Part shown: one piece after another, positions 10,708 through 21,017 of the stretch | Layout: each line of letters opens with the position of its first letter | Numbering within the stretch: the first letter of the stretch is position 1 | Assembly: GCF_003369915.1 (NCBI RefSeq) | Contig: NW_022881603.1 | Span: forward strand, 38,920,624-38,984,623 | Direction: 5' to 3' | Length of the DNA: 64,000 nt | Origin: Drosophila miranda | Taxonomy: Eukaryota; Arthropoda; Insecta; Diptera; Drosophilidae | Translations under genes and position numbers: made by a program | The notes under the pieces: model-generated | What the model saw: only the letters and a program-made list of their open reading frames with translations | The model's database searches: none | Told to the model about the DNA's origin: nothing

Positions 10708-13700
10708 TCGTATAAAGGTCGTATAAAGTCTTACGAATTTGGTGAACGCGTCTATTACTACTAAAACATGTTTGTTGGCCCTGCCTTTGTCGACTGGCCC
10801 GAAATGGTCGATATGTACTACCTCGAATGGTCCTGACCCTTTTGGTATGTTGTGTAAAAACCCTTCCTCTTTTCCGTGTTTTGCTGAGTACGCTATGCAT
10901 TTTAGACAGTTTTCAATGTGTCGCTTGGCTTTATACCTTACGTTTGAGATCCAGTAGCTTTTCGATATAGCGTCGGTCATCTTGTCTATACCGACGTGCC
11001 CTAGTTCATCGTGGTACTTATAGAGTACGTGGCCTTCCATTTCCTCGGGTACGCAGAATAGGATAGTATTGTTATCTTTTTTCCTGTATATTATTCCGTT
11101 TCTCATCTCATAATGTTTGTGTTCTGATTTCTGTAACGTTTCTCTCAGCTCCATCAGTTTGTTATCTCTGTTTTGGCATATAATTAAATTTTCTTCAAAG
11201 GTGTTTGTGTCTACCGTGAGTATCTGAACGGCTCTGCTTAGCGCATCTACGTGTTGCATTCTACTTCCTGACCTGTGTTCTAACTTGTAGTCATAATTTT
11301 GTAACTCTAACGCCCAGCGGGCAATGCGTGGATTGAGTTCTTTTTTGTTTAGAGTCATAGTTAGCGCGTTGCAGTCTGTCACTATTTTGAAGGGTATGCC
11401 TTGCACGTATACTCTAAACCGTTGTAGTGCATAAATTATCGCTAGTGTCTCCAGTTCAAAGCTGTGGTATTTTGCTTCGGTAATTGTTGTCCGCTTGGAG
11501 AAATAAAACACCGGGTGCATTCTGCCATCACCCTTCTTCTGCATTAGAATTGACCCGAAACCTAACGAACTTGCATCGCAATGTAATTCTGTCGGATCTC
11601 TGGGATTGTAAAGTGCCAAGATCGGTGCTTCCAACAAATTACTTTTGAGTTGTTCGAAACATTCTAGTTCTACGATACCGAATTCAAACTTCCTGTCTTT
11701 TTTGACCAAATCATAAAGGGGCTTAGCTTTCGTAGAAAAATCTTTTACGAACCGTCTAAAGTAAGAACATAACCCTAAGAAACTCTGCACTTCGTTCGTT
11801 TTCGTGGGGACTGGGAACCCTTTTACTGCCTGTAATCCCTTCGTATCTGGTTTAATTCCGTTACCCGATATGGAATAGCCCAGGTACTTAACTTCTGACT
11901 GTAAGAATTCGCATTTATCAATCCTTAATTCAAGTTTATTCTCTACCAATCGTCTCATCACTTCTTGTAAAATTTCCATGTGACTATCACTATCTTTTGT
12001 TGCTACCATAATATCGTCCATGTATATTATAACTTTGTCTTCCTTTACCATATCTGCAAAAATGTTGTTTGTGAATCTTTGAAACACCGCCGATGCATTT
12101 CGTAACCCGAACGGCATCCTCAACCATTCGTATTGTCCCATGGGGGTCGTGAACGATGTGTATTTAACTGAATCTTTATGCATAAATACGTGGAAGTATC
12201 CATTCTTCAGGTCTAACTTGGTGAAAAGTCTTTTCCCTGACAGTTTATCTAGTAGGTCGTCTATCAGAGGTGTTGGGTAATTGTCCTTTATCATACCTTT
12301 ATTAAGTGTGCGATAATCGACGCACAGTCTCAACTCTCCCGAATTCTTTTTTACCAGTACTATAGGCGAAACGTATTCTGACTCACTGGTTCTGATGTAA
12401 CCTTTTTCTGTGTATTCGTCTATCATTTTCTGTACTTGGGCTTTTTCGCTATACGACAGTCTTCTAGGTGGGCAATGAAACGGTTTTTCGTGTTCGAAAT
12501 TCAACTTCATTTCCCACTTGGTTTGTGGTAAGTTTGGTCTTTCTGCGTTTACATACGCTGTCCTAAACATGTATTTAAGTCGTCCTGCGAGTTCTTGGCT
12601 ACAATCTGTCCCTACTTTCAACTCCCAGTCGTTTTCTTTGTCTGGATACTGGCTTGGTAGTTCGTTGAAATTGGTTTTTACGCTCTCGCAGGTATCGCTG
12701 TCTTCCAGACACTCAACCATTGCAGAACACTCATTTTCTACCTTGCCTCCACTTTCTACTTCATGCTTATTCTCTTTATCACCCTCATCTTTAACTTCAC
12801 ATTCATATTCTCCTAAACACTCATTCTCTATTTTCCACTCATTTTTTTCTAAACACTCATTTTCTCCTAAACACTCATTTTCTTCTAAACACTCATTTTC
12901 TCCTAAACACTCATTTTCTTCTAAACACTCATTTTTTTCTAAACACTCATTTTCTCCTAAACACTCATTTTTTTCTAAACACTCATTTTTTGTTTCACAC
13001 TCGTTTTTTGTCTCACTCTCCTTCTCCTTGCAAATGTCACTTACAATTTTAAATTTGCATAAATTCATAAAATCCCTACCTAACACAGCCTCATAGCCCA
13101 TCGACTCGTCTGCCACTACTAGTAATTCAAAGTTGATTCGATTTTTGTTAATAATTACAAAACTGGGTATTTTACCAAAGATGTTAAGTTTGCTATTATT
13201 TAGTCCAACATAAGCGTAATCCGCATTTTTATTCAAAATAAATTCAATTTCTCTGTTTTTCTTGTCTTTGTTAAACTTATATAAACTTAAATCATCTTCT
13301 TTGATTTCGTTCGAATTTAATCGTGAGCGCTCTTCCACTTTATTTAGGTTATTTTCCGACTGGTGCTCTAGACACGATAACTTCATAAAACTTATTGGGC
13401 TCCCTGAGTCGATGAGGCAATTTAAGGACAAGCATTTGTTATTGTAATTGCTAATGTATATATTAAATTTGTATATATAATCGTTATGTACCTTGTACTT
13501 CTTTTCGTCACAGTGTGACACCTGGTGACTCATGCTGCCGCATCCGTAGCACGCTCCTCTTTCGCGCTTGGGCTTGCGGCACTCCCCTGCCACGTGGCCC
13601 AAAGAGTTGCAGTTGTAGCAGCGAATGGGTGTTGGCGAGGCTCCAGTGTTTGCCCCTTCAGTTGAACCGTACTTCTTTGGCAGCATGATCTTCTCGAACG

Positions 13701-14574
13701 CCTTGAGTAGTTGATATGGAGCGCCAAAGCACTGCATGTGGGCTTGCCTACGCAGGCCTACATCTGGGATACCTTCGATGACTCCGTCAATAAACTCCTC
13801 GTCGTCAATGACTATGCGGGATGCCAGCGACACTTTGGCGTTGAAGTACATCGAGAACTCCTCGCCACGTGCCCATGAACGGGACTCGAACTTGCGACGG
13901 AGCAACAGTTTGCTTTCCTTGTGATGGCAAGTGTCTTCCATGACGTTCAACAATTGATCGATTGGCAGCGACATGTGCTCCGGACTCGAATGCAGCCACA
14001 CCAATGCTTTGTCCTTAAGCTTCGACATTAGCAGCATTAGTAGCTTCTCATCCTTCAGTTTGTTCACTTTTGCGACGGCCTTAAACTGCGCGATCCAAGT
14101 TGTGACGTCATCGTTGTTTCCAGAAATGTTGCCATGATATGTTGGCAACATGTCTTTGGCGGCATTTAGCAACATGACGCCAGCGTCATTGCTGGCGGCT
14201 GGTGTTGTGTTCTCTCCTCTCCCTTCCTTCTCCCTCTCGCTCTGCAGCTTCAGCAGCTCGATTTGCAGTTTTAACATTTCAACCTCTGCTCGATATTCGC
14301 CATGGTTGTTGTTGTGCCCAGGCGCTTGCGGTGCTTTTTCGTTCTTCTCTTTGCGTTCGCTCTTCGTCGAGTCTTGATCTGCGGCCGCCTCATCTTCCCT
14401 CTCGTTCTCGCATGTTTCGGCTGCCGGTGGTCCCTGTCCCCGCAGCTCTACTGGTATTTCGTTAAGTCTCGCTGCCATGGCAGCTTTGCTTCCACCTTTT
14501 GGTAGATTGAGGGACTCCAGCCATTCGCGCAGCTGGGCGGCCGAGAACTCCTCCGTGCCGACCAAGTCCGACAT
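10708..14574 (-). pseudogene. gag-pol of gypsy-like element, upstream part (gag, protease, RT, RNase H, integrase N-half)
   Basis: A single open frame of about 1,289 codons before the LINE junction. Domains in order: a SAP-like motif in Gag (residues about 9-40, AAQLREWLESLNLPKGGSKA); two CCHC knuckles (about 319-355, CYNCNSLGHVAGEC and CYGCGSMSHQVSHC); an aspartic protease with CLIDSGSPISF (about 385-395); an 18-bp-repeat insert (about 521-582); reverse transcriptase with YMDD (about 850); RNase H beginning LHCDASSLGFG (about 1,000); and an integrase HHCC zinc region and first catalytic aspartate (HIDHFGP). The frame then runs into the LINE and continues as LINE reverse transcriptase, giving an artificial 2,138-codon frame. 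It is intact apart from the insertion. I call it a pseudogene because integrase is disrupted. Confidence 0.9.
12830..13015 (-). repeat. 18-bp minisatellite inside the gag-pol frame
   Basis: About ten tandem 18-bp units (cactcattttctcctaaa on the + strand). They encode a six-residue NECLEK/NECLGE/NECLEE repeat between protease and reverse transcriptase. Units differ by a few bases, all keep the frame, and the stretch is rich in Cys and Glu. I know of no such repeat in standard gypsy polyproteins. Confidence 0.9.
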
Positions 14575-14648
14575 GTTTTTTTTCAGCGATGGCGTCTTCG
14601 ACGGACGAGATAATAAAAATTTTCGCTATTTTTCACTGGCGGCGATTG

Positions 14649-14668
14649 ATCGTATCCCACTTCTGAAA
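14649..14668 (-). promoter_or_regulatory. Putative primer-binding site (tRNA-Leu type)
   Basis: Just inside the 5' LTR the minus strand reads tcagaagtgggatacga. This closely matches the complement of the acceptor-arm and T-arm region of a tRNA-Leu, starting a few bases in from the tRNA 3' end. The match is from memory of the tRNA sequence and needs alignment. Confidence 0.55.
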
Positions 14669-14669
14669 T

Positions 14670-14962
14670 TGTAGGCCGTCTAACCCGGGAATTGTAGTGA
14701 CCAATATCGGTGCGTGAGTGAACTGTATAGGTATAAAAACACAAACCCGGTGATTTAATGTAACTCTTTTTTATTAGCTGCGCGTCCGTCTCTCACAATC
14801 GCCATTTACAAAGTGCACTCACTCTCTTCTCGATGTTTCTTATCCGATATCTCCCTATTGGTATTTCCCACCGAGTGTATCGATGGTGCGGTAAATACCA
14901 ATGCGCGCTGTATGCTATTTTAAATACTAGTTGAATGCCTCACTAATTATTACCTTGCTACA
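14670..14962 (-). repeat. 5' LTR of the gypsy-like element
   Basis: Promoter-bearing LTR relative to the minus-strand gag-pol. The outer CTAT duplication is at 14963-14966. A gtataaaaaca stretch inside (about 14732) could serve as TATA box on the + strand, but the transcription signals were not resolved. Confidence 0.95.
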
Positions 14963-14966
14963 CTAT

Positions 14967-16900
14967 GAATCCCATTCAAATTATATTTATGGTATGAATT
15001 ATGATTAAAGCATAAAGCATGTACAAATGTATGTGATTGCTCGCCTGAAGAAAATTTTATAATAAAAACCTTTCCCTGTGAACTTATAATGGCTTGGAAA
15101 ATGGCCTATCATTCAGTTCCATTTGCATGGACGCGTCTCGCAACCCACAACTGTTCATGCCCTCGCTTTGGTTTAGTGCAACTGAAACAGTGAGGCAGTA
15201 GTGCAGGAGACGTTGATGGTAATGGTGAGAGTACGAGGCACAAGAACATAATGAAATACATGGCAGATGATGAGGGAGACCCGTAGGAGCCCTACAATGC
15301 GTGAATGCAACTCCCCAACATGTCGTGGCTCCAGCATCCTGTGCCGGACTTCGCCACCCACCACACCACTCCGTTCCGGCCCGTTCTGCACAGGCCCATC
15401 ATGGTGGCAATCATAATAATGGCATACAATTTAACAGCATTGCATATCGGAAGGAAATCTCAGTGCCCGCAATCTGTACCCCGTCTTCGGGCGGCAGCCC
15501 CCCTTCCTTCTTCTGCAGCTGGTGCTTGGACCTGGACTCATTGCATTTGCCTACTTATGTACTTAAGCTTGTAGAGGCGGTGGTGAAGAGGCTAAAGCAA
15601 GAACCACTTACGTACGGGTAAATGGGTCACTTTGACCGCTGTACAAATGACAATTGCCGGTCTGGACCCTGGTTCCTGGGTCCTCAGGGAATTGCTGCAG
15701 TTGTTCGCCCTGCTTAAATGCATACGAATTAACCACATAAATCATGTATTTTTCTCCCATATAGTCGTAGGTCTGTTGTAGTCGAGTAGGTCGTGAGACT
15801 ACCGTCAACATGAAGATGTTACAGACTACGTGGCTCTTAAAGTATCACCAAGACATCCTGGCCAACCCTCTAATGAACATGCAAAGTGATGGGCAGCAGG
15901 ACCTTTCTCCGACAGTAAAAGCGGCCAGAAGCACGATTTTCTGGAGGAAAGGCACAGGGCATACAGGAGTCGAAGATCGACCGCTTTTCACAACGTGTCT
16001 AGGTCGTGGTCCGCTCTGATTAAAGGCGCCAATTGGCGTAATATTCGCAATATGCTTTTGTCTCCGTATTCATTTTTATTGCGTTTCTTGGTCTCTATGG
16101 GCCGCCAGGAAGGACCCTGACCTGCCTTCCACGACACATTGGCTGGTAAAAAGTTTGCAGCGGCAATGGTTTTAATTGCTTCATGGCTTGTTTTTTGCCA
16201 AGTCTTTGAAAATTAGTTTGAAGTCTTTTGAGAGCGAGGGCAAGCATCTAATTGATATTGCTAAATATTTATTACTGCCTGGGGGAGGGGGAGACATGGC
16301 AGCCGAGAGCGCAATTTACCAAATGGAAAGCCGGGAAAAGAAAATTGGAGCAGAAGCAGCGACAAGCCGCTCAAGGGGGAACCAGAGAGTCGCTCGTCTG
16401 TTAAGAATCAAATGTGTGTCAGCCGCAGGTGTATGCCCTCTGCTTGTTCTCCACTTCTCCATTCCACCCACTCCACCTAAAATTTTAGTGCTGCTGGAGC
16501 TGATAACTTTAAGCCTGTCACGCCCAACATGGCGGGCCTTTTGTCCGATGTAAAGCGTGCCGCAAAATGATTTCATTCACTAGCCAGCGGCGGCGCCATG
16601 ACAGCGGTGTGCACACGGTCTTGCCGTCTTCGGTCGGTCATATCGTTCCGGCTACACACAGAACGTAAACAATGAGCGATAGGGGAAGCCTCGAATAGAA
16701 ATGGAAATGTGCTTTCTGCGCTTATCGGTAAACAATGGGGAAAACAGAAATGAGCTACGCCGATCGACTTTTCGCTGATTAACAGATCTATGGGGCTTTA
16801 ATGCACACAGTCCAAGAGGCACCTTATTGCTAGACTTAACCCTAAACACAAAAGTCTCCCTACGAAAATGGGTATTTAAAAAGTAAGTCGCGACGCCGAG
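14967..16900. other. Intergenic, nothing certain
   Basis: About 1.9 kb between the LTR element and galla-1. Short frames exist on both strands (for example 15608-15811 minus), but I recognise no protein family and no consistent splice structure. It may hold regulatory DNA or 3' flank of galla-1. Confidence 0.45.
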
Positions 16901-17689
16901 CTACTCCTCATCCTTGATGCAGTTTTCGACCAAATGACGAAGATTGGTGTTCTCCATGGCCGCAGCAATGCGCTCCTTGTCATTGATTTGCTTGTTGACT
17001 GTTCGAAGCAGGGGAAAATAGACAAATTAGTGGAAACCCCCTAATGATCCATTGAAGGACAATCTCACTTTCGTCTTCCGTTTGATGAGCTCCTTTTTTG
17101 ATGTAAATGTCCAGCTTAATGTTGTGCGGCCAGGGAGCCAGGGAGCAGTGCGGCACCGTCAGGTTGAATTCGATGCGTACCTAGCGTAATAGCAAGCAAT
17201 TCAGAGATTAGATCACATTCGAGCAGACAACGAGGCGTGCGTAACCTACAACAGATACATTCGAGCGTGTGGGGGGCAGGACGAATATACCGTCCTCGTA
17301 GATCACATTCAGATCCTCCAGAGTGCAGGGCTTCTCGGGATCGCGTATGCCGCGCAACAAAAGACGCAACGGAATTACATAATTCTAGGGGAAAATGTAA
17401 AAGTTCGCGAACCGTAGATGGTCTCTTGCAGGTCCGTGGCGTTCTTGTAGCCAAGATCTTGCAGCAGTGCGTCCTCGCCGTAGGCAATCGCTTCATTATC
17501 CATCGACATCTGACTCGTTTTGCGCACTAAATCGTCCGCCGATGTGCGGCCGCTAGAGCTGTTGCTGCTGTTGGTAGTGCTGCTGCTGCTCCTGCTACTT
17601 CTGACGCCTCCGCCACACGAGGACGTCACGGGTACGACGCTAGAACCGCCGTCGGACTCGGAGAGCTTGCGTTTGATGTAAGACAGCAT
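16901..17689 (-). pseudogene. galla-1: galla-1 (MIP18/FAM96-type Fe-S assembly factor), damaged
   Basis: Homologue of FAM96A/CIAO2A, a MIP18-family (DUF59) protein of cytosolic iron-sulfur targeting that also works with Crumbs and Xpd in flies. Exon 1 is 17689-17413. Exon 2 ends at 17250 (IRDPEKPCTLEDL), exon 3 is 17180-17069 (TVPHCSLA) and exon 4 is 16998-16901 ([16 protein letters not shown]). The last two introns have GT/AG ends and keep frame. Two defects appear. First, the exon 1/2 junction has a phase-1 donor at 17412, but no AG stands where exon 2 must begin (about 17362); the only nearby AG gives a 28-nt intron in the wrong phase. Second, after TVPHCSLA about 15-18 conserved residues (the TLIGLCLRVKL region) are missing, bounded by a ctccctggc repeat. 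Gene identity is sure; loss of function is likely, though assembly error is possible. Confidence 0.8.
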
Positions 17690-17799
17690 ATTTGTACACC
17701 GTGTCGCTCTTTGGCACCTAAATTGGGAGGCTCTCTTATCGGCAACAAATGTTTTTATCTGTTACGAATCACAACGGCTGCCACTGTCTGCGAGTGCTA

Positions 17800-17830
17800 T
17801 GTGTGTGTGGTTGGGGTGTGTGTGTGTGTC
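17800..17830. repeat. GT-rich simple repeat
   Basis: Imperfect (GT)n run just upstream of galla-1. Confidence 0.7.
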
Positions 17831-18038
17831 TACTCAGTGTAGCATAATTGTGGTCAAACCCTCCTTTTCCAAACTTTTTTTTTTTTTTTTTTTTTAGGAT
17901 TTAAGTTACCAAACTACCCGTGAGTAGCGTGGGATTATTTGGCCGCCCGCCTTTTGAAGGTGGAAATTGCCAAGTCAAAGAATAGAAGATGTTGGAGTAC
18001 TGTTTATAGCTTTACATCAATTTCGTCGATGAAGTCAA

Positions 18039-21017
18039 TTAGTGTTTGGTACGCAGCGTTTGTTTGGTAGCGTGTCCGGGAATGTAGTGAACCTCTACAG
18101 TTCTTAGATGTGGATTTTGTTGGATCTTTTCTCTGATTTTGTAGGCGATAGAGTTATCCTGAATGTTCTTCGCCAGAATGAGGGCCCCGTTTCTGCTGTC
18201 TGTCAGGAGCGCGACACGAGGAAAATTGTACAAAATAGCATGGTCTCATGCCTTCTCGATAGCAAGGAGCTCGGCGGACAACGAGGAAAGGGTTTTGTGC
18301 GTGTAATAGCTATCTAAAAAACCTGTCCTATCGTGCAGGAAAGCGGCGCTGGAATGCCCATCTGCGACTGACCCATCCGTGTAATAGATTTCAAAACCAC
18401 CCTTTGTCAGCTGATCCTTCTTTTCCCCGAGGAGCAGCATGATACCTGCCTGGTCTATAGCGTGCTTGTTGGGTGCAGAACCCTTGAAAAATTCTAAGTC
18501 GGAGCTAATTTTAGTGCAAAATGAAGCTGTGTTCTCGAAAACCTCAACTCTATCTATTATGCTGCCAAACTCCCGATATGCCTTAGCGTAGCCCGTGTTT
18601 AAATCCCTATTTGCTGACACTGTTTCACTTGCTGGGAGATTAAATGCAAACACCTTAACCAACTCTTTCGCCGCCAGGAATCTCATCCTGTAGTCCGGGG
18701 GAAGTTCTCCTGCCATGTGATATATGATAGGAACGAGAGTGCAGATTATCAGACCCAGCGACTTTCTGAGGTGATGGGTGCAGTGGGATTTGATTTTGGC
18801 CAAGGCAGATTTGGACAGGTTGCAGAATGATGAGCACGCGTACTCTAGCCTACTTCTGACAAATGCCTTGTAAAATATAAGCCCTCTTTTGGGGCTGATA
18901 CCATAGTGACACCCACTGAGAAACGCACAGTTTCTGTTCGATTCCGAGATGGCCAGATCAATGTGACCAGAGGCTGAGTTGTTTGCTGAGATAGTCCTGC
19001 CTAGGTATTTGATCTGCTCTACTTGTCTGATCTCAACTCCTTGATGCGAGATATTTAGCGCAGCTCTACGATTGTTGAAGTAAATCACTTAGACTTCACC
19101 GGATTGAATGACAGGTTTAGCCTATTGCATTTTTCTTCGAACTTATCTATACTGTCTTCCAGAACACCTTTCGCAATGGATACGTCTTTATGAAAACAAA
19201 CTATGAAAAAGTCATCAGCATACTGAAACAGTAAGCAGTTATGACTGTTAATATCATGTAGTTCGGCTGTGTAAAGGTTAAAAAGGGTTGGGCTGAGACA
19301 GCTACCCTGGCTAACACCTCTGTTCACCTCTACCTCGCTTTTGCCCTTTATGAGAATTCGTCTGTTAAGGAAGCTGGAGATCCAGCAAGCTGCGACAACC
19401 TGACAACCCCTCGCCTTCAGCGCCAGAACTTTGTTGATAAGGTCGTTGATGCAAAGAGCCGTGGACCTGTTTCTCCTTAAGGCATAGGACCTGACCGGCA
19501 GCTGGTCACAGTTTGCTATGTGCTCGTCCAACTTCAACTTTATCAACCCCTCTATGGATTTAAACAGCGTGTTAATCAAACAAATCGGCCTATGGTTTTG
19601 GAAGGAAGTAGGGTCTGCATTCTTCTTGGGGATGGGTACCACTTTTATCCTGCGCCAGACTTCAGGGATGACGCCACTCAGCCATACTTTATTTATAATT
19701 TCAAAAATGTCTTGTTTTTCCCACTTGGTAGCTTTTGAAGCATCCTGAACGAGATGCCATCAGGGCCTCTAGCCGAATTGGGGTTCCTGGTTTTTAGGAA
19801 GGCCAGGAATTCTTCCAGTTCCAGGGGTTCCGGGTCGTCTGGTCCTTACAAAGGGGCAGGAATTTTCTTAGGGGGCCTACTGTTTGACGTGGATGGGGTT
19901 ACTTTAACCATATTGAGAAAGTTTTTGTCATCTTCGTTCGTCCATTTGTTCCCTACATTTTTGATTTGACCGTATTTTTCGATGTTCTTCACCCTGCTCC
20001 ACATAGAGGGAGATGAGGAGACCTCTTCTATAAACTTGGAAAAGTTGCGCTTTCGAAGATTTTTTACGTGATTTTGTAGATTTTTGTCAGCTTCTAAGGT
20101 TGCTCTGGCATCAGCCAATTTTTTGGTGAGGTAGAATTTTTGCCTGCAAGCGTTTCTCACGCGAAAAAGTTTTTCCGTTTCCTCGTTCCACCATTTCTTA
20201 GCAACGTACTTGTTCTTGCGTGGGAATGTGACCGTGTTTTTTAAGGTCAGGGATTTCACTTTTTCATTGAGCTCCTCCAGATTTGAGAAATCACTTGCAC
20301 CCAGAATCCGGGCTATTCTGTTGTGAAGGATCTTCTTGCCTTGGAGGGGGCATTTAGGCCTTGCACTGATAATACAATTGGGAAGTGGTTGCTGTTCGTA
20401 ATTTTTGTTTTGAGGACTTGCCAGTTAATAGTTCCATTTCTGTAGTTCGAAAAAGAAAGGTCAAGAACGGAGAATTGAGATGGGCTCCTGGAGAAGGTTG
20501 GCGAACCGTCGTTTAGGCAGATAAATCCGGCCTCCCGGGTGGAATTCTCAATGCTGCGACCATTGCGATCACAGATCGGACTTCCCCAGATAGAAGACCT
20601 AGCGTTGAAGTCCCCGCCCACTATTGAGGGTATGTCAAGCGAAGCCGCGAATTCGAAAAGCTTTTTTGTGCCCGATTTAAACTGTGAAACTGTTGTTGAT
20701 GGCGGTGCATATATGCTAAAAATATTGAAATTGCTCTTGAGGTTTAATGTTTTTATTCCTAAAATTTCCAAGTCGTTCTCTATTTTTAAAATGCTGAATT
20801 GAATGTTTTTCCTGACGTAGATGCCAACCCCGCCGTAGCCGTCCTCTCTGGGCATGCAGAAAAAGTTATAGTCTAAAATGCTGCAGTCCGCGTTGTTCAA
20901 CACCCAAATCTCTGAGAGGATGGCAATATCTATTGCGTTCTGGTCTAGGAACATTGAGAGTAGCTGTTTGTTGTTGTTGTGTGTCAGACTTTGAATATTT
21001 AGCTGAAGAATCTTCAT
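18039..21017 (-). pseudogene. I/LOA-type ORF2 (endonuclease, RT, RNase H), frameshifted
   Basis: The start ATG at 21017 overlaps the ORF1 stop as ATGA, a usual reinitiation arrangement. The APE-type endonuclease lies in 21017-20313 (MKILQLNIQSLTH; SIVGGDFNARSSIWGS). The frame then breaks between 20313 and 19642. Reverse transcriptase pieces lie at 19642-19085 (VSQGSCLSPTLFNLY; LFQYADDFFIVCF). After another frame change, thumb and RNase H follow (19088-18246, IYYTDGSVADGHSSA; 18233-18039, LLTDSRNGALIL). At least three frame breaks rule out a functional protein. Confidence 0.8.

Larger units (their letters stand above)
6885..14962 (-). mobile_element. Ty3/gypsy-like LTR retrotransposon with nested LINE
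   Basis: The full element is delimited by 293-bp LTRs (6885-7177 and 14670-14962) that begin TG and end CA. They are flanked by the 4-bp duplication CTAT at 6881-6884 and 14963-14966. By eye I found no difference between the LTRs, so the insertion is young. Between them lie one gag-pol frame (minus strand) and no env-like frame. The primer site next to the 5' LTR matches the 3' region of tRNA-Leu offset from its end, a feature I associate with the mdg3/micropia/blastopia group. A CR1-type LINE at 8071-10707 splits the integrase, so this copy can no longer encode its own integrase. Without the LINE the element would be about 5.4 kb. Confidence 0.93.

Noticed and set aside
12830..13015. CRISPR-like array
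   Set aside because: Units are directly adjacent 18-bp repeats without spacers and lie in a coding frame of a retrotransposon in an insect genome.
12518..13096. Plus-strand frame with KHSFSPKHSF repeats
   Set aside because: It is the antisense reading of the gag-pol minisatellite.
8158..14574. A single 2,138-codon gag-pol-RT gene
   Set aside because: The second part equals the CR1-A ORF2 at 26920-29757. The junction at about 10707 is a LINE insertion that happens to stay in frame, so this is not one gene.
15608..15811. Possible small exon (minus)
   Set aside because: Reads plausibly (TYDYMGEKYMIYVVN) but has no recognisable family and no convincing splice partners.
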